From assembly GCA_965226235.1 (NCBI GenBank), contig OZ245335.1:310001-374000 (forward strand): a DNA stretch of 64,000 nucleotides. Reading direction: 5' to 3'. The translations under genes and the position numbers were made by a program. Below the pieces are notes generated by a model. That model made no database searches. It was not told the DNA's origin and saw only the letters and a list, made by a program, of their open reading frames with translations. Positions 7,454 to 16,935 of this stretch are shown piece after piece. Source of the DNA: CAYFZO01 sp965226235 (lineage in GTDB: Bacteria; Pseudomonadota; Gammaproteobacteria; Poriferisulfidales; Oxydemutatoraceae). The first letter of the stretch is position 1, and each line of letters begins with the position of its first letter.

Positions 7454-8506
7454 CTAAAACAAGTAATCCGTGGATTTTCCCGTTGTGAAGCGGGTCGTTG
7501 CGCGAGGTGTCTCACGAACCGCTTCAATAGGTCCCGCGTGTTTTTCTGCCACTTCGGTTTCAGTGGGTCTGGCACTGATCGGGTAAGGAATTCCGTCGCC
7601 GCGCCTGACGATCTCGATCAACCTCAGCCAGTCGATCTCGGTGCCTTGGTAAATTTCCTCAGCGCCTAATACGTCCAGCGTCTGCAGTACGTTACGGATC
7701 GCCGCAGTCAATGCATACGCATTCTTCTTTCTCCCAGTCTCCATGTCTTCCCCGATCTTCAATATTGCTTCGACCTCGCTCCGTAGCGAATGCGCTTCGA
7801 GGTAAATCACGCCGTCCTCGACCCCCACTTTGAAAGGCTCCCAAACGATCTGAACGGAGGTATTGGCAGCAACTCGCTGAAACAATACATCCATGTCCTC
7901 GGGATGTAGCCGGATGCACCCGTGTGTGACTTTCATACCAATTCCGTAGGGCTTATTCGTGCCGTGGATCAGGTAGCCGGGTAAATCCAGCTTCAAGGCA
8001 TAGCGGCCAAGTGGATTGTCCGGACCCGGCGGCACCATCGCAGGCAATGACTCTCCGTCCGCCGCATGTTCTTCGCGGATTGATTGGGGAGGGTACCACG
8101 CGGGATTGATCAGCTTGCTTACTATATGCGTCATGCCAACCGGGGTAGCCCAGTCCCCTCTTCCGATGCTGATTGGAAAACTCAACACGTCGGCATCCTT
8201 TTGTTCAGGAAAATAATAAAGTCGATATTCCGCCAAATTAATGTAGATTCCTTTGCTTGCGTGTTTTGGAATGATCAGTCTTTTTGGCAACACAACACGA
8301 CTGCCTTCCCCAGGCAACCACGAATCAATGCCAGGGTTGGCTGCGACCAGCTCCTCGTACCCCAAATTGAACTCTTCAGCGAGGCTCAGCAGCGTATCTT
8401 GATACCTGGCAACAGTGAACTGCACATCGCCGACTACCATGCCTGCCTCAAAATTCTGAAAAGTATCAGCCGACGCGGCCGTGCCCCACAAGACGATGGC
8501 CACCAT
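7454..8506 (-). CDS. L,D-transpeptidase (ErfK/YbiS/YcfS/YnhG family)
   Basis: Periplasmic YkuD-type transpeptidase that cleaves tetrapeptide stems and makes 3-3 cross-links or attaches lipoproteins to peptidoglycan. In order: a signal peptide (MVAIVLWGTAASA), a LysM-like domain (VARYQDTLLSLAEEFNL...NPGID), and the YkuD domain ending in the catalytic motif THGCIRLHPED, with Cys the nucleophile. A C-terminal extension of about 120 residues follows. The reading frame stays open upstream to 8707 but would then overlap the divergent neighbour, so I choose the ATG that directly begins the signal sequence; the start is uncertain. The nearby Lpp-like lipoprotein ending in Lys is a plausible substrate. 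Confidence 0.88.
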   Translation of the reverse strand: MVAIVLWGTAASADTFQNFEAGMVVGDVQFTVARYQDTLLSLAEEFNLGYEELVAANPGIDSWLPGEGSRVVLPKRLIIPKHASKGIYINLAEYRLYYFPEQKDADVLSFPISIGRGDWATPVGMTHIVSKLINPAWYPPQSIREEHAADGESLPAMVPPGPDNPLGRYALKLDLPGYLIHGTNKPYGIGMKVTHGCIRLHPEDMDVLFQRVAANTSVQIVWEPFKVGVEDGVIYLEAHSLRSEVEAILKIGEDMETGRKKNAYALTAAIRNVLQTLDVLGAEEIYQGTEIDWLRLIEIVRRGDGIPYPISARPTETEVAEKHAGPIEAVRETPRATTRFTTGKSTDYLF

Positions 8507-8608
8507 CGACAAACGTCGGCTTCGACTTGCCTCTATAATCCTTGCCAGACGGAGATTTTTACAGGCTGCGCCCAGGCTGTATCCTGCGAGTATTTTCAGC
8601 ACATCACT

Positions 8609-9733
8609 ATGAAGCTTGAACAACATTTCGATTTGGCTCCCAGTATATTGCATCTGAATCATGCCGGTGTCGCTCCATGGCCACGTGCAACGGTGGCGGC
8701 CATACATGAGTTTGCCATGGAGAACGCGATGCGTGGCACGTCGAACTCCGCGACCTGGAACGAGGAAATAAGCTGGCTACGCAATGCGTTATGTCAACTC
8801 ATCGGCGCGAGTTCCCCGGATGAGATCGCATTGACCAAAAACACCTCGGAAGGTATATCGATTGTTGCCTACGGCCTGGACTGGCAACCGGGCGAGAACA
8901 TTGTCGTTGGAAAACAGGAATTCCCTTCCAACCGCCTGGTCTGGGAATCACTTGCGCGCAGGTTCAATATAGAGGTGCGACTGGTCGATATCGAAAACCA
9001 GACACCCGAGCAATCGCTGCTTGAATCGATGGACGCCGACACCCGTTTACTTGCGGTGAGTGCAATCCAGTATGCGTGGGGAAGACGCGTAAATCTGGCA
9101 CAGCTCGGTGAAGCCTGTAGACAAAATGGTACTCTCCTATGCGTCGATGCGATCCAAAATCTTGGAGCAGCCCCTTTTGACGCCCACGCCGTCGGTGCGG
9201 ACTTCGTCTGCGCTGACGGTCACAAGTGGCTTTTGGCCCCTGAAGGTAGCGGCGTCTTTTACTGCCGCAGAGATCATCTGGATGCGCTACAACTCAACCA
9301 GTTCGGCTGGCACATGACCGCCGAACCGAATGACTTCGAGTGCTTGAAATGGCGCGAAGCACCCGACGCGACTCGTTTCGAGTGTGGCAGTCTCAATCAC
9401 CTGGGGTTTATCGCTTTGGCTGCCAGCTTGAAACTTTTGAATAAAGTCGGGTTGAAGACCGTGTTTGAGGAAGTCGAAAAAAAAGTAACCTACCTGATCA
9501 ACGAATTTGACGAAAATCGATTTGAAATCCTGACCCCCAGGAAAACCGAATGCCGCGGTGGAATCCTGACCGTACGTTGCCACCATATGGACCGGGATGC
9601 GCTTTTTTCCCGTCTGCGCTCACGTGGGGTCCTGTGCGCCAGACGTGCAGGAGGAATACGCCTGTCACCTCATTTCTATACGCCCCAGGCAGTGCTTGAT
9701 GAAGTGCTTGAGTTGTTTCACCAGCACCCTTGA
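8609..9733 (+). CDS. Class V aminotransferase (cysteine desulfurase-like)
   Basis: PLP enzyme of the aminotransferase class V fold (cysteine desulfurase / selenocysteine lyase group), 374 residues. Features: HLNHAGVAPWP at the N-terminus, TKNTSEGISIVAYGL, the PLP-aspartate region VDAIQNLG and the Schiff-base lysine in DGHKWLLAPEG. No cysteine-loop motif of IscS type is evident, so the substrate is unknown. The start is the ATG at 8609 (MKLEQHFDLAPSILHLNHAG); the long upstream extension of the frame has no homology and is antisense to the L,D-transpeptidase. No isc/suf genes adjoin it. It is divergent from the transpeptidase and convergent with holB. Confidence 0.85.
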   Translation: MKLEQHFDLAPSILHLNHAGVAPWPRATVAAIHEFAMENAMRGTSNSATWNEEISWLRNALCQLIGASSPDEIALTKNTSEGISIVAYGLDWQPGENIVVGKQEFPSNRLVWESLARRFNIEVRLVDIENQTPEQSLLESMDADTRLLAVSAIQYAWGRRVNLAQLGEACRQNGTLLCVDAIQNLGAAPFDAHAVGADFVCADGHKWLLAPEGSGVFYCRRDHLDALQLNQFGWHMTAEPNDFECLKWREAPDATRFECGSLNHLGFIALAASLKLLNKVGLKTVFEEVEKKVTYLINEFDENRFEILTPRKTECRGGILTVRCHHMDRDALFSRLRSRGVLCARRAGGIRLSPHFYTPQAVLDEVLELFHQHP

Positions 9734-9796
9734 AATCGATTCACTGCAAATTGTTCGGAATTTACTCTTCCAGCCAGAATATAAAGTATCCGCGAA

Positions 9797-10780
9797 TCAG
9801 TTGCCCTTGAGCCTATCAATTTCTTCTCCAGGGTAAACCGACTGCCACTCGATCAAGGCACCCTCAATCAACAAGCGTGAATCGAAGCGCACCCTTTGGG
9901 AGAGGCAGCGATATTTTTGGCGGTCGTAAAAGCTGAACAGCTTCCCCAGGGATATTTCCGGCGAGGGACTTTTCACTTGTTGCGCGATCGCGGTTTCAGC
10001 CAATTCAAGCAACCAGCGTTGTACCAGCCGAGTCGGTTGCGTGTGCCATTTTTCGGCAATTTCTACCAACGCCGTACGTTGCTTGCACAGAGAATAAACA
10101 TCTTGAAAAAAGCTCTCTCGGTCTCCGGTTTGCTCCACGCCGTTCGACGAGGCGCTGATCGCATGCAACGGACGCCAGCGGTGAGCAACCAGTCGTCGCA
10201 CGGCTTCATCTTCTCGAATCTCTTCGGTTTCAGATAACCACTTGCTGGCCTGTGCATGGTCGCAGCAGTTTAGCCGCACGGTCTGACAACGACTGCGTAC
10301 CGTAGCGGGGATACGGAATGGAGAATGGCTGGTGAGCGCAATCAGGGTATTGGACGGTGGTTCTTCGAGCGTCTTGAGCAGGCCATTGGCGGCGGCACGA
10401 TTCATTGTGTCGGCGCTTTTCACCAATACGACCTTGAGCATCCCGTAATATCGCGCGGTTTGCAGGTAGTCCGCCAAAGCGCGAACCTGATTGATCTTGA
10501 TTTCCCCCCCCTCATTCTCCGGGGCTACTTCAAGGAAATCCGGATGATTTCCGCCTGCGTGCAAACGGCAGGTTCGGCAGAGGCCACACGGTTTTTTTTC
10601 ACCAAGACACAACAATACCTTGATGAAATGCCTGGCAAAATGGTTCACCCCAGTGCCCTGCTCGCCATGCAATAACAATGCATGGGGGAGAAGCGATGCG
10701 TGCAGCCTGGCATACAGCAGATCCCACTGTTCACGTTGCCATGGATAGATTTCGCTTTGCTTCACCAAGGAGTCAACCAA
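9797..10780 (-). CDS. holB: DNA polymerase III subunit delta'
   Basis: Stator subunit of the clamp loader that opens the sliding clamp at primed sites. The 327-residue product has an AAA+ fold with a degenerate P-loop (HGEQGTGVNHF), the zinc-binding cluster CGLCRTCRLHAGGNHPD, the NGLLKTLEEPP motif and an SRC sensor (RSRCQTV), all typical of delta'. The start is uncertain: TTG at 10780 follows GGAGAAG and overlaps tmk by 19 bases; a GTG 15 bases later is an alternative. It is last in the run fabD-fabG-acpP-fabF-pabC-mltG-tmk-holB. Confidence 0.92.
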   Translation of the reverse strand: MVDSLVKQSEIYPWQREQWDLLYARLHASLLPHALLLHGEQGTGVNHFARHFIKVLLCLGEKKPCGLCRTCRLHAGGNHPDFLEVAPENEGGEIKINQVRALADYLQTARYYGMLKVVLVKSADTMNRAAANGLLKTLEEPPSNTLIALTSHSPFRIPATVRSRCQTVRLNCCDHAQASKWLSETEEIREDEAVRRLVAHRWRPLHAISASSNGVEQTGDRESFFQDVYSLCKQRTALVEIAEKWHTQPTRLVQRWLLELAETAIAQQVKSPSPEISLGKLFSFYDRQKYRCLSQRVRFDSRLLIEGALIEWQSVYPGEEIDRLKGN

Positions 10781-11409
10781 ATTCTTCTCCTCTCCAGGAA
10801 CTCATGGATGTGGCGCAGGACGCTCGCCTGTACTTCACTGATTCTCTGATCTGCGCAAACCACTCGCCAACGCAATGGATCTTCCTCCGCCATGGATAAA
10901 TAGGCACGTTGTACCGATTCAAAAAAATCACTCGTTTCAGAGTCGAAGCGGTCTTGTTCTCTGCGCGCAGCGATGCGCGCCTTGGCCACTTCTGGGTTTA
11001 CATCAAGCAGGATGGTCAAGTCGGGACGAATATCCCTGCATATGGACGCATTTAATGCATCGAGCAGTTGCAATTCGCAGTTGCGGCCATTCCCTTGGTA
11101 GGCGTAACTTGAGTCGGTAAATCGATCCGATACGATCCATTGCCCTTTGTCCAGCGCCGGACGCACTACTTCCCGGATCAGTTCGGAGCGGGCGGCAAAC
11201 AGCATCAGCAGTTCAGCCTCGGTCCCGATGGTCGTCTCTTTCGTGAGCAATAAATCACGCAGTTGTTCCCCGAGCTTGGTCCCACCCGGCTCCCGGGTCA
11301 TCACCGTCTCGATGCCGAATGAGTTCAGCGTCGAACAAATAGCACCGATGTGGGTGGTCTTCCCCGTTCCCTCTATACCTTCCAGCGTAATCAGGCACCC
11401 GCGCTGCAT
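10762..11409 (-). CDS. tmk: Thymidylate kinase
   Basis: Phosphorylates dTMP to dTDP. 215 residues with P-loop EGIEGTGKTT, TREPGGTKLGEQLRDLLL, the DR motif SDRFTDSSYAYQGNGR and a lid region ARREQDRFDSE carrying arginines as in the E. coli type enzyme. It ends 19 bases inside holB and follows mltG after 8 bases, suggesting one transcript. Confidence 0.97.
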   Translation of the reverse strand: MQRGCLITLEGIEGTGKTTHIGAICSTLNSFGIETVMTREPGGTKLGEQLRDLLLTKETTIGTEAELLMLFAARSELIREVVRPALDKGQWIVSDRFTDSSYAYQGNGRNCELQLLDALNASICRDIRPDLTILLDVNPEVAKARIAARREQDRFDSETSDFFESVQRAYLSMAEEDPLRWRVVCADQRISEVQASVLRHIHEFLERRRIWLTPW

Positions 11410-11417
11410 TCGAACCT

Positions 11418-12416
11418 CTATTGGCGTTTTAATTGATAGCGACGCACAGCTTCCTGGTGTTCTTCGTATGTCTTCGAAAAATGATGTTTCCCATCTCCTT
11501 TTGCAACAAAGTACAGGTCGCCCAGAATTTCGGGTTGGAGAACGGCGGAGATAGACTTTTCACTCGGCATGGCGATCGGGGTGGGGGGTAGCCCGCTGCG
11601 GATGTACGTATTGTAAGGTGTATCGGTGAGCAAATCTCTTTTACGCAAATTGCCGTCGAATGTTTCCCCCAAACCATAGATCACCGTCGGATCAGCCTGC
11701 AGACGCATCCCTTTCCTGAGACGGGATATGAACACACCTGCGATGCGCCGGTACTCGTCCTTGTCTGCAGTCTCTTTCTCAACGATAGAAGCAAGAATCA
11801 GGGCCTCATAAGGGGATTCGAAAGGCAACCCTGGATCCTTGTCCTGCCACAAGGCATTGAGTTTTTGCTGCATCAGAGTGTGGGCTGTTTCCAATAATTT
11901 CAGGTTGCTGGTGTGTTTCTCGAACGTGTAGGTATCAGGATAGATCCATCCTTCAACCGAGCCATGTGTACTTTTCAAGTGCTCCTGGATTTCCTCTGGC
12001 GTGCCGGCTGCCATCACGATCTGCGGGTGCTGTTGCATCGCGCCAATAATTTCCCTTAATCCCCATCCTTCATAAATGGTGAAGTGATAATGAAGTGTCT
12101 TTCCCTCGACCAGATATTGAAGCAACTCATCCAGCGTTGCGTCGGCCTCGATCCGATAGGTTCCTGCTTTGAGGTGCCGATCTGCGCCCTCGATCCTGGC
12201 ATGAAGTTTCCAATAGAAAGGTTTGTCGATCACTCCTCTTTGCGCCAGATCGGCAGTCAATTGCGCGAAGCTCTGCTCTGGTAAAAGCTGGAACTCAAAG
12301 GCCTTGTCGCTGAGTGGCAAAACGTAGACGACACGATAAAAGCTGGCTCCAGCCACGGTGGCGGCTATAAGGAACATTCCAGACAGCAGACCGAAAACCC
12401 AGGGTTTTTTTATCAT
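11418..12416 (-). CDS. mltG: Endolytic murein transglycosylase MltG
   Basis: Inner-membrane YceG-like lytic transglycosylase that cuts nascent glycan strands and sets their length. 332 residues: one N-terminal membrane segment (VFGLLSGMFLIAATVAGASFY), a LysM-like domain, then the catalytic domain with LILASIVEKET, whose Glu is catalytic, and LQADPTVIYGLG. The ATGA overlap with pabC upstream (12413-12416) shows coupling, and the pabC-mltG-tmk-holB order is conserved in gammaproteobacteria. Confidence 0.97.
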   Translation of the reverse strand: MIKKPWVFGLLSGMFLIAATVAGASFYRVVYVLPLSDKAFEFQLLPEQSFAQLTADLAQRGVIDKPFYWKLHARIEGADRHLKAGTYRIEADATLDELLQYLVEGKTLHYHFTIYEGWGLREIIGAMQQHPQIVMAAGTPEEIQEHLKSTHGSVEGWIYPDTYTFEKHTSNLKLLETAHTLMQQKLNALWQDKDPGLPFESPYEALILASIVEKETADKDEYRRIAGVFISRLRKGMRLQADPTVIYGLGETFDGNLRKRDLLTDTPYNTYIRSGLPPTPIAMPSEKSISAVLQPEILGDLYFVAKGDGKHHFSKTYEEHQEAVRRYQLKRQ

Positions 12417-13255
12417 TCGAGCATCCTCGCAATCGCCAGAACCGAAGGGAACCCCTGCTTGAGAAACATCGGTAAATCCGCGTATTCATGCCGGCCCCGG
12501 GCATCCGGGGCGTCGATGGATGCCACCGGCCACGCACCGATCAAGGTATTGCACAAAAAAACATTCCGAGCCTCGTACAGATCATCAAGGGATACTTTTG
12601 TCTCGCGCACGTTGAACCCGCTACGGTTGGCATTTGCAATAATATGCTCCCGCATAACCCCGGCTACCCCACAACGGTCGAGGATAGGGGTCAGTAATTC
12701 TTTGCCTTCGACAAGGAACAGGTTGCTCATCGTTCCTTCGATCACGTACCCTCGGTGGTCTCGCATCAGTCCTTCCTGGTATTCGTCGTTCCATTCGGAT
12801 CGCGCCAACACCTGTTCGATGCGGTTGAGATGCTTGGCTCCAGCCAATGCAGGCGCATCTGCCAGGCGCAACCGGCAAAGCCTGATCGCAACGCCCTGGG
12901 TCGTATAACGATTGGGGTATGGCGTGTAAGGAGCCGCCTGCAGAATCCGGACGGTATCATTGCAGGAAGGACGATAGCCGCGCTGGGCCTCGCCGCGGGT
13001 CAGGATAATTTTGAGCACTCCAAGGGGAGGCAGCCGCTTGCAGAGCCTGGCAATTTCGTGTTCTAACGATTCGAAATCAACGGTTAATGAAAGCTTTCTG
13101 CAGTCACGTGACAAACGGCGCCGGTGAAGCTGCCAAAGCTGCAAGCGCTGATCCACCACCTTGACTGTAGTAAAGACACCGTCCCCATAGGCGAGACCAC
13201 GGTTCGATATGGAAATGCACCCTGGGCTTTCACCGTTGACCAGTGTTGCGGACAT
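12413..13255 (-). CDS. pabC: Aminodeoxychorismate lyase
   Basis: Class IV PLP enzyme converting 4-amino-4-deoxychorismate to p-aminobenzoate and pyruvate for folate synthesis. 280 residues with GLAYGDGVFTTVKV, PLP lysine in AGAKHLNRIEQVLAR, and EGTMSNLFLV as in PabC and branched-chain aminotransferases. Its position between fabF and mltG supports PabC over IlvE or D-amino-acid transaminase. It starts 14 bases after the fabF stop. Confidence 0.93.
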   Translation of the reverse strand: MSATLVNGESPGCISISNRGLAYGDGVFTTVKVVDQRLQLWQLHRRRLSRDCRKLSLTVDFESLEHEIARLCKRLPPLGVLKIILTRGEAQRGYRPSCNDTVRILQAAPYTPYPNRYTTQGVAIRLCRLRLADAPALAGAKHLNRIEQVLARSEWNDEYQEGLMRDHRGYVIEGTMSNLFLVEGKELLTPILDRCGVAGVMREHIIANANRSGFNVRETKVSLDDLYEARNVFLCNTLIGAWPVASIDAPDARGRHEYADLPMFLKQGFPSVLAIARMLE

Positions 13256-13269
13256 GCAAAAGCCGGCTT

Positions 13270-14511
13270 TTACAGGCTGCGGAAAATCAGTGTCGCATTT
13301 GTGCCGCCAAAGCCAAACGAATTGGATAAAACCACTCGGACGCGGCCTTGGCGACTTTCATTTGCCACGTAATCGAGATCACACCCCGGGTCGGGAGTTT
13401 CGAGGTTGATCGTCGGGTGGATGATCTGGTCGCGCAGGGTCAGCACGGAAAAAACGGATTCGACGCCGCCGGCAGCTCCCAGAAGGTGCCCGATCATCGA
13501 TTTCGAAGAACTGATCGCCAGCTTTTTGGCGTGTCGGCCAAAAACCCTCTTGATCGCATCGCTCTCCGCCTTGTCTCCGCTGGGTGTTGAAGTGCCGTGC
13601 GCGTTTATGTGGTTGACCTCCTCGGGAGACAGTTGAGCGTCGCGCAGTGCGTTTTCCATACAACGCGCAGCGCCTTCTCCCTCCGGGGCAGGCTGGGTCA
13701 TGTGGTAGGCATCGCCGGACATTCCAAAGCCTGCCAGTTCACAGTAAATCCGGGCGTTCCTGTTGCGCGCGTGGGTGTCACTTTCCAGCACCACGATACC
13801 AGCGCCATCCCCTATCACAAATCCGTCACGATCGGCATCCCAGGGGCGGCTTGCTTTTTCAGGCTCGTCGTTATGGGAATCGCTGAGGGCGCGTGCCGCC
13901 GCAAACCCACCTACACCGAGCGGGGTAGTTGCCATCTCGGTGCCGCCTGCGATCATGACGTCTACTTCTCCATGGGCAATCATGCGAGCCGCGAAACCGA
14001 TATTGTGTGTAGCAGTGGAGCATGCCGAGATCATGGCGATGTTCGGTCCCTTGATACCGTACAGGATGGAAAGGTTGCCGGAGACCATGTTGATAATCGA
14101 ACCGGGGATAAAGAAAGGCGAGATTTTTCGCACGCCGTTTTTGCGAACTTTTTCAGCGGTAAGCTCGATCAGTTGCAATCCGCCTATGCCCGAGCCGATG
14201 GCGGTTCCTACTCGCTCGGCATTGCTTGCGGTAATTTTAAGCCCCGCGTCGTCGATCGCCTGGGTAGCGGCACCGATACCATAATGGATGAAGACATCCA
14301 TTTTCTTGACGTCTTTTGCCGGAATGTAATCTTCGGCACGAAAATCGACAACCGAGCCGGAAATTTTTACGGGAAAGTCGGAGACATCAAAAGTGGTAAT
14401 TCTGCGAATGCCGCTTTTTCCAGCAACCAGCGCCTTCCAGGCTTTTTCTACGCTGGACCCTACCGGACAAACGACGCCGAGGCCAGTGACGACGACCTTA
14501 TTCCCGTTCAA
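13270..14511 (-). CDS. fabF: 3-oxoacyl-ACP synthase II
   Basis: Condensing enzyme that elongates acyl-ACP with malonyl-ACP in type II fatty-acid synthesis. 413 residues, with active-site Cys in ISACSTATHN (about C164) and the two catalytic histidines in NAHGTSTPSGD and KSMIGHLLGAAGG. The glycine-rich C-terminus NSFGFGGTNATL is typical. It follows acpP after 45 bases. Confidence 0.98.
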   Translation of the reverse strand: MNGNKVVVTGLGVVCPVGSSVEKAWKALVAGKSGIRRITTFDVSDFPVKISGSVVDFRAEDYIPAKDVKKMDVFIHYGIGAATQAIDDAGLKITASNAERVGTAIGSGIGGLQLIELTAEKVRKNGVRKISPFFIPGSIINMVSGNLSILYGIKGPNIAMISACSTATHNIGFAARMIAHGEVDVMIAGGTEMATTPLGVGGFAAARALSDSHNDEPEKASRPWDADRDGFVIGDGAGIVVLESDTHARNRNARIYCELAGFGMSGDAYHMTQPAPEGEGAARCMENALRDAQLSPEEVNHINAHGTSTPSGDKAESDAIKRVFGRHAKKLAISSSKSMIGHLLGAAGGVESVFSVLTLRDQIIHPTINLETPDPGCDLDYVANESRQGRVRVVLSNSFGFGGTNATLIFRSL

Positions 14512-14556
14512 GGGGGATGCTCCAACCCAGGGTTCCGAGGATAGCCAATGAAGTGG

Positions 14557-14793
14557 CTAGCTTGTATGGCTTTTTATGTAATCCGTTACTTGCTTCACCG
14601 TTTTGATTTTTTCCGCTTCTTCATCCGGGATTTCGCATTCAAACTCCTCCTCGAGAGTCATCACGAGCTCTACAGTATCCAGGGAGTCTGCCCCCAGATC
14701 TTCAATGAACGATGCGTCGTCTACTACCTGGCTTTCTTCAACTCCCAGTTGTTCGGCTATGATTTTCCGAATCTTGTCTTCGGTTTCACTCAT
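14557..14793 (-). CDS. acpP: Acyl carrier protein
   Basis: Carrier of fatty-acyl intermediates. 78 residues, strongly acidic, with the phosphopantetheine attachment Ser in GADSLDTVELVM. I place the start at ATG 14791-14793 (MSETEDKIRKII); an upstream in-frame start would add about 30 unrelated residues. It lies between fabG (145-base gap) and fabF, the standard order. Confidence 0.98.
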   Translation of the reverse strand: MSETEDKIRKIIAEQLGVEESQVVDDASFIEDLGADSLDTVELVMTLEEEFECEIPDEEAEKIKTVKQVTDYIKSHTS

Positions 14794-14938
14794 GATTGCA
14801 CGGTCTCCATTTTCAGCTTGGTTATCAATACAGTACAGCGGGCGGGTGGCCGCAGCAATTTTAACAGATTTTTTTTTCTCCAACGCCCTGGCTTCATTGC
14901 AATGGTTGGAAAGAAAAGATCAAAGCAAATCGTTTTTC

Positions 14939-15682
14939 TCATTGCATGTACAGGCCGCCGGTGATGCAAACCGTTTCCCCGGTTATGTAAGCGCCGTGAT
15001 CGTCCGCGAGCATCACCACTGCGTGGGCAATCTCCGCGGGTTTTGCAAACCGTCGCATCGGGATCCGCTGAATGAGAGCATTCCGAATGTCCTCCGGCAA
15101 GGCCCGGACCATATCGGTGTCGACAAACCCGGGTGCAACACAGTTCACGGTAATTCCTCGTGGCGCCACTTCGTAAGCGAGGCTCTTGGTGAACCCGATA
15201 ATACCGGCCTTGGCCGCGGCATAATTGCACTGTCCGGCGTTCCCCATCAGTCCTGAAATCGAGGTAATGTTGATAATTCGCCCCCATCTGGCCTTGCTCA
15301 TCGCGCGCACGCAAACTCTGCTGAGTCGATAAACCGACTTCAGGTTGGTTTCGATAACGCTATTCCAGTCTTCTTCATCCATGCGCAACAATAACCTGTC
15401 ACGGGTGATGCCGGCGTTATTGACAAGAATATCCGGATAGATATCGCGCTTTTTCAACTCTTTGTGCAAATTCTCCACCGAGGCACCGGAAGTAACGTCA
15501 AGCATCAGCCCGTGGCCGTCGATTCCTGCCTGCTCCAGCGCACTTTCGATCGCCATAGCACCCTCCCGGGAGGTTGCCGTACCTGATATTCTGGCGCCAT
15601 GCGCACCCAGGGCCAGGGCGACAGCACGACCGATACCGCGAGATGCACCAGTAATCAAAGCTCTCTTACCTTGCAGACTCAT
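14939..15682 (-). CDS. fabG: 3-oxoacyl-ACP reductase
   Basis: NADPH-dependent reduction of 3-ketoacyl-ACP. Short-chain dehydrogenase of 247 residues with TGASRGIGRAVA cofactor motif, NNAGIT, catalytic Ser (ITSISGLMGNAGQ) and YAAAK. The start at ATG 15680-15682 (MSLQGKRALITG) follows a purine-rich GGGAAATGGA and avoids overlapping fabD, unlike the longer frame that begins at 15715. Confidence 0.97.
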   Translation of the reverse strand: MSLQGKRALITGASRGIGRAVALALGAHGARISGTATSREGAMAIESALEQAGIDGHGLMLDVTSGASVENLHKELKKRDIYPDILVNNAGITRDRLLLRMDEEDWNSVIETNLKSVYRLSRVCVRAMSKARWGRIINITSISGLMGNAGQCNYAAAKAGIIGFTKSLAYEVAPRGITVNCVAPGFVDTDMVRALPEDIRNALIQRIPMRRFAKPAEIAHAVVMLADDHGAYITGETVCITGGLYMQ

Positions 15683-15698
15683 TCCATTTCCCACGACG

Positions 15699-16634
15699 CT
15701 ACATTTCCACGGCATTCAGAGTTTTTTCCATATGCGACGGGGTGTCGGTACTAAATGTGTTCATAGTCCTGTCGATATAACGATTGAGCCCGGTGAGCAC
15801 TCGTCCCGGACCAATTTCCACAAAGTGCAGTATTCCCCTGTTTTTCATGTCGTCGATGATGTCGAGCCACCTCACCGGCATGTGAACCTGCTGGATCAGC
15901 GCTGTGCGTATTTCCTCCGAAGTATCGTGTACCCTGACATTCACATTATGCAGTACGGGAATATCCGGCACTTGTATTGGCACCGAACCCAGGAAATCCT
16001 TGAACTCCCCGGCGATATCCTCGAGCAAAGATGAGTGTGCCGGCACGCTGATCGGCAAGGGAATGCAGCGCTTGGCTTTGGCAAGCCTGGCAAGTTTCAA
16101 CAGGCGCCCTACAGCGGCCTTGTGGCCAGCCACAACAATCTGGGTTTCAGTATTGAAATTGACGGCTTCGACAGTGTCCTTTTCGCTTGCTTCATTGCAC
16201 ATGTTGACCAGTTGTTCTTTTTCCAAACCCAGGATAACAGCCATCGCCCCCTGCGATACCGGTACCGCTTTCTGCATCAACTCTGCGCGCTTGCGTACGA
16301 CGCGAACCGCGTCGGTAAAATCAAGCGCGTTAGCGCAAGTCAGTGCCGAATACTCGCCCAGGCTGTGCCCGCTCATGATATCCGGCAACTCCCCGGTCAG
16401 CGAAGTCCATACCCGCCAAATGCTTACACTGGCTGTCAGCATCACTGGTTGGGTGTTTACTGTCAGGTTCAGTTCTTCTTCATTTCCGTCGCGCATCAGC
16501 TTGAAGAGATCCTGATGCAGAACACTCGACGCTTCCTTGAAAGTCGCCCTGATTTCCTTGTACTTCTTTGCATGCTCGTAGAGCATTCCGGGAGTCTGAG
16601 AACCCTGCCCTGGAAATAAGAATGCCAGGTTCAT
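15699..16634 (-). CDS. fabD: Malonyl-CoA-ACP transacylase
   Basis: Transfers malonyl from CoA to ACP. 311 residues with FLFPGQGSQ at the N-terminus, nucleophile Ser in GHSLGEYSAL, and catalytic His in VPAHSSLLED. It is the first gene of the fatty-acid cluster here: the usual upstream partners fabH, plsX and rpmF are absent and the next gene, infA, is divergent. Confidence 0.97.
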   Translation of the reverse strand: MNLAFLFPGQGSQTPGMLYEHAKKYKEIRATFKEASSVLHQDLFKLMRDGNEEELNLTVNTQPVMLTASVSIWRVWTSLTGELPDIMSGHSLGEYSALTCANALDFTDAVRVVRKRAELMQKAVPVSQGAMAVILGLEKEQLVNMCNEASEKDTVEAVNFNTETQIVVAGHKAAVGRLLKLARLAKAKRCIPLPISVPAHSSLLEDIAGEFKDFLGSVPIQVPDIPVLHNVNVRVHDTSEEIRTALIQQVHMPVRWLDIIDDMKNRGILHFVEIGPGRVLTGLNRYIDRTMNTFSTDTPSHMEKTLNAVEM

Positions 16635-16716
16635 GTTAATATGAATTCCTGTGCTGAAATTGATTTCATAGTTTTAGTGATAACTACAGCCTGTTGTCAA
16701 GAGAAGCCTGAATAAG

Positions 16717-16935
16717 ATGGCCAAAGGTGAACACTTCACGATGGAAGGTATCGTAACGGAAACGCTTCCAAACACCATGTTTCGTGTAAAACTGGAGAAC
16801 GATCACATTGTCATTGGGCATATATCCGGCCGCATGCGCAAACACTATATACGTATTCTTGAAGGTGACAAAGTGACGGTAGAGATGACGCCTTACGATC
16901 TAACCAAAGGACGTATCGTCTACCGCTCCAAGTAG
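16717..16935 (+). CDS. infA: Translation initiation factor IF-1
   Basis: OB-fold protein of 72 residues that occupies the 30S A-site during initiation. The sequence is near the family consensus: ETLPNTMFRVKLENDH, HISGRMRKHYIRIL, EMTPYDLTKGRIVYRSK. It is preceded by GAGAAG and is monocistronic, divergent from fabD with 82 AT-rich bases in between. Confidence 0.98.
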   Translation: MAKGEHFTMEGIVTETLPNTMFRVKLENDHIVIGHISGRMRKHYIRILEGDKVTVEMTPYDLTKGRIVYRSK

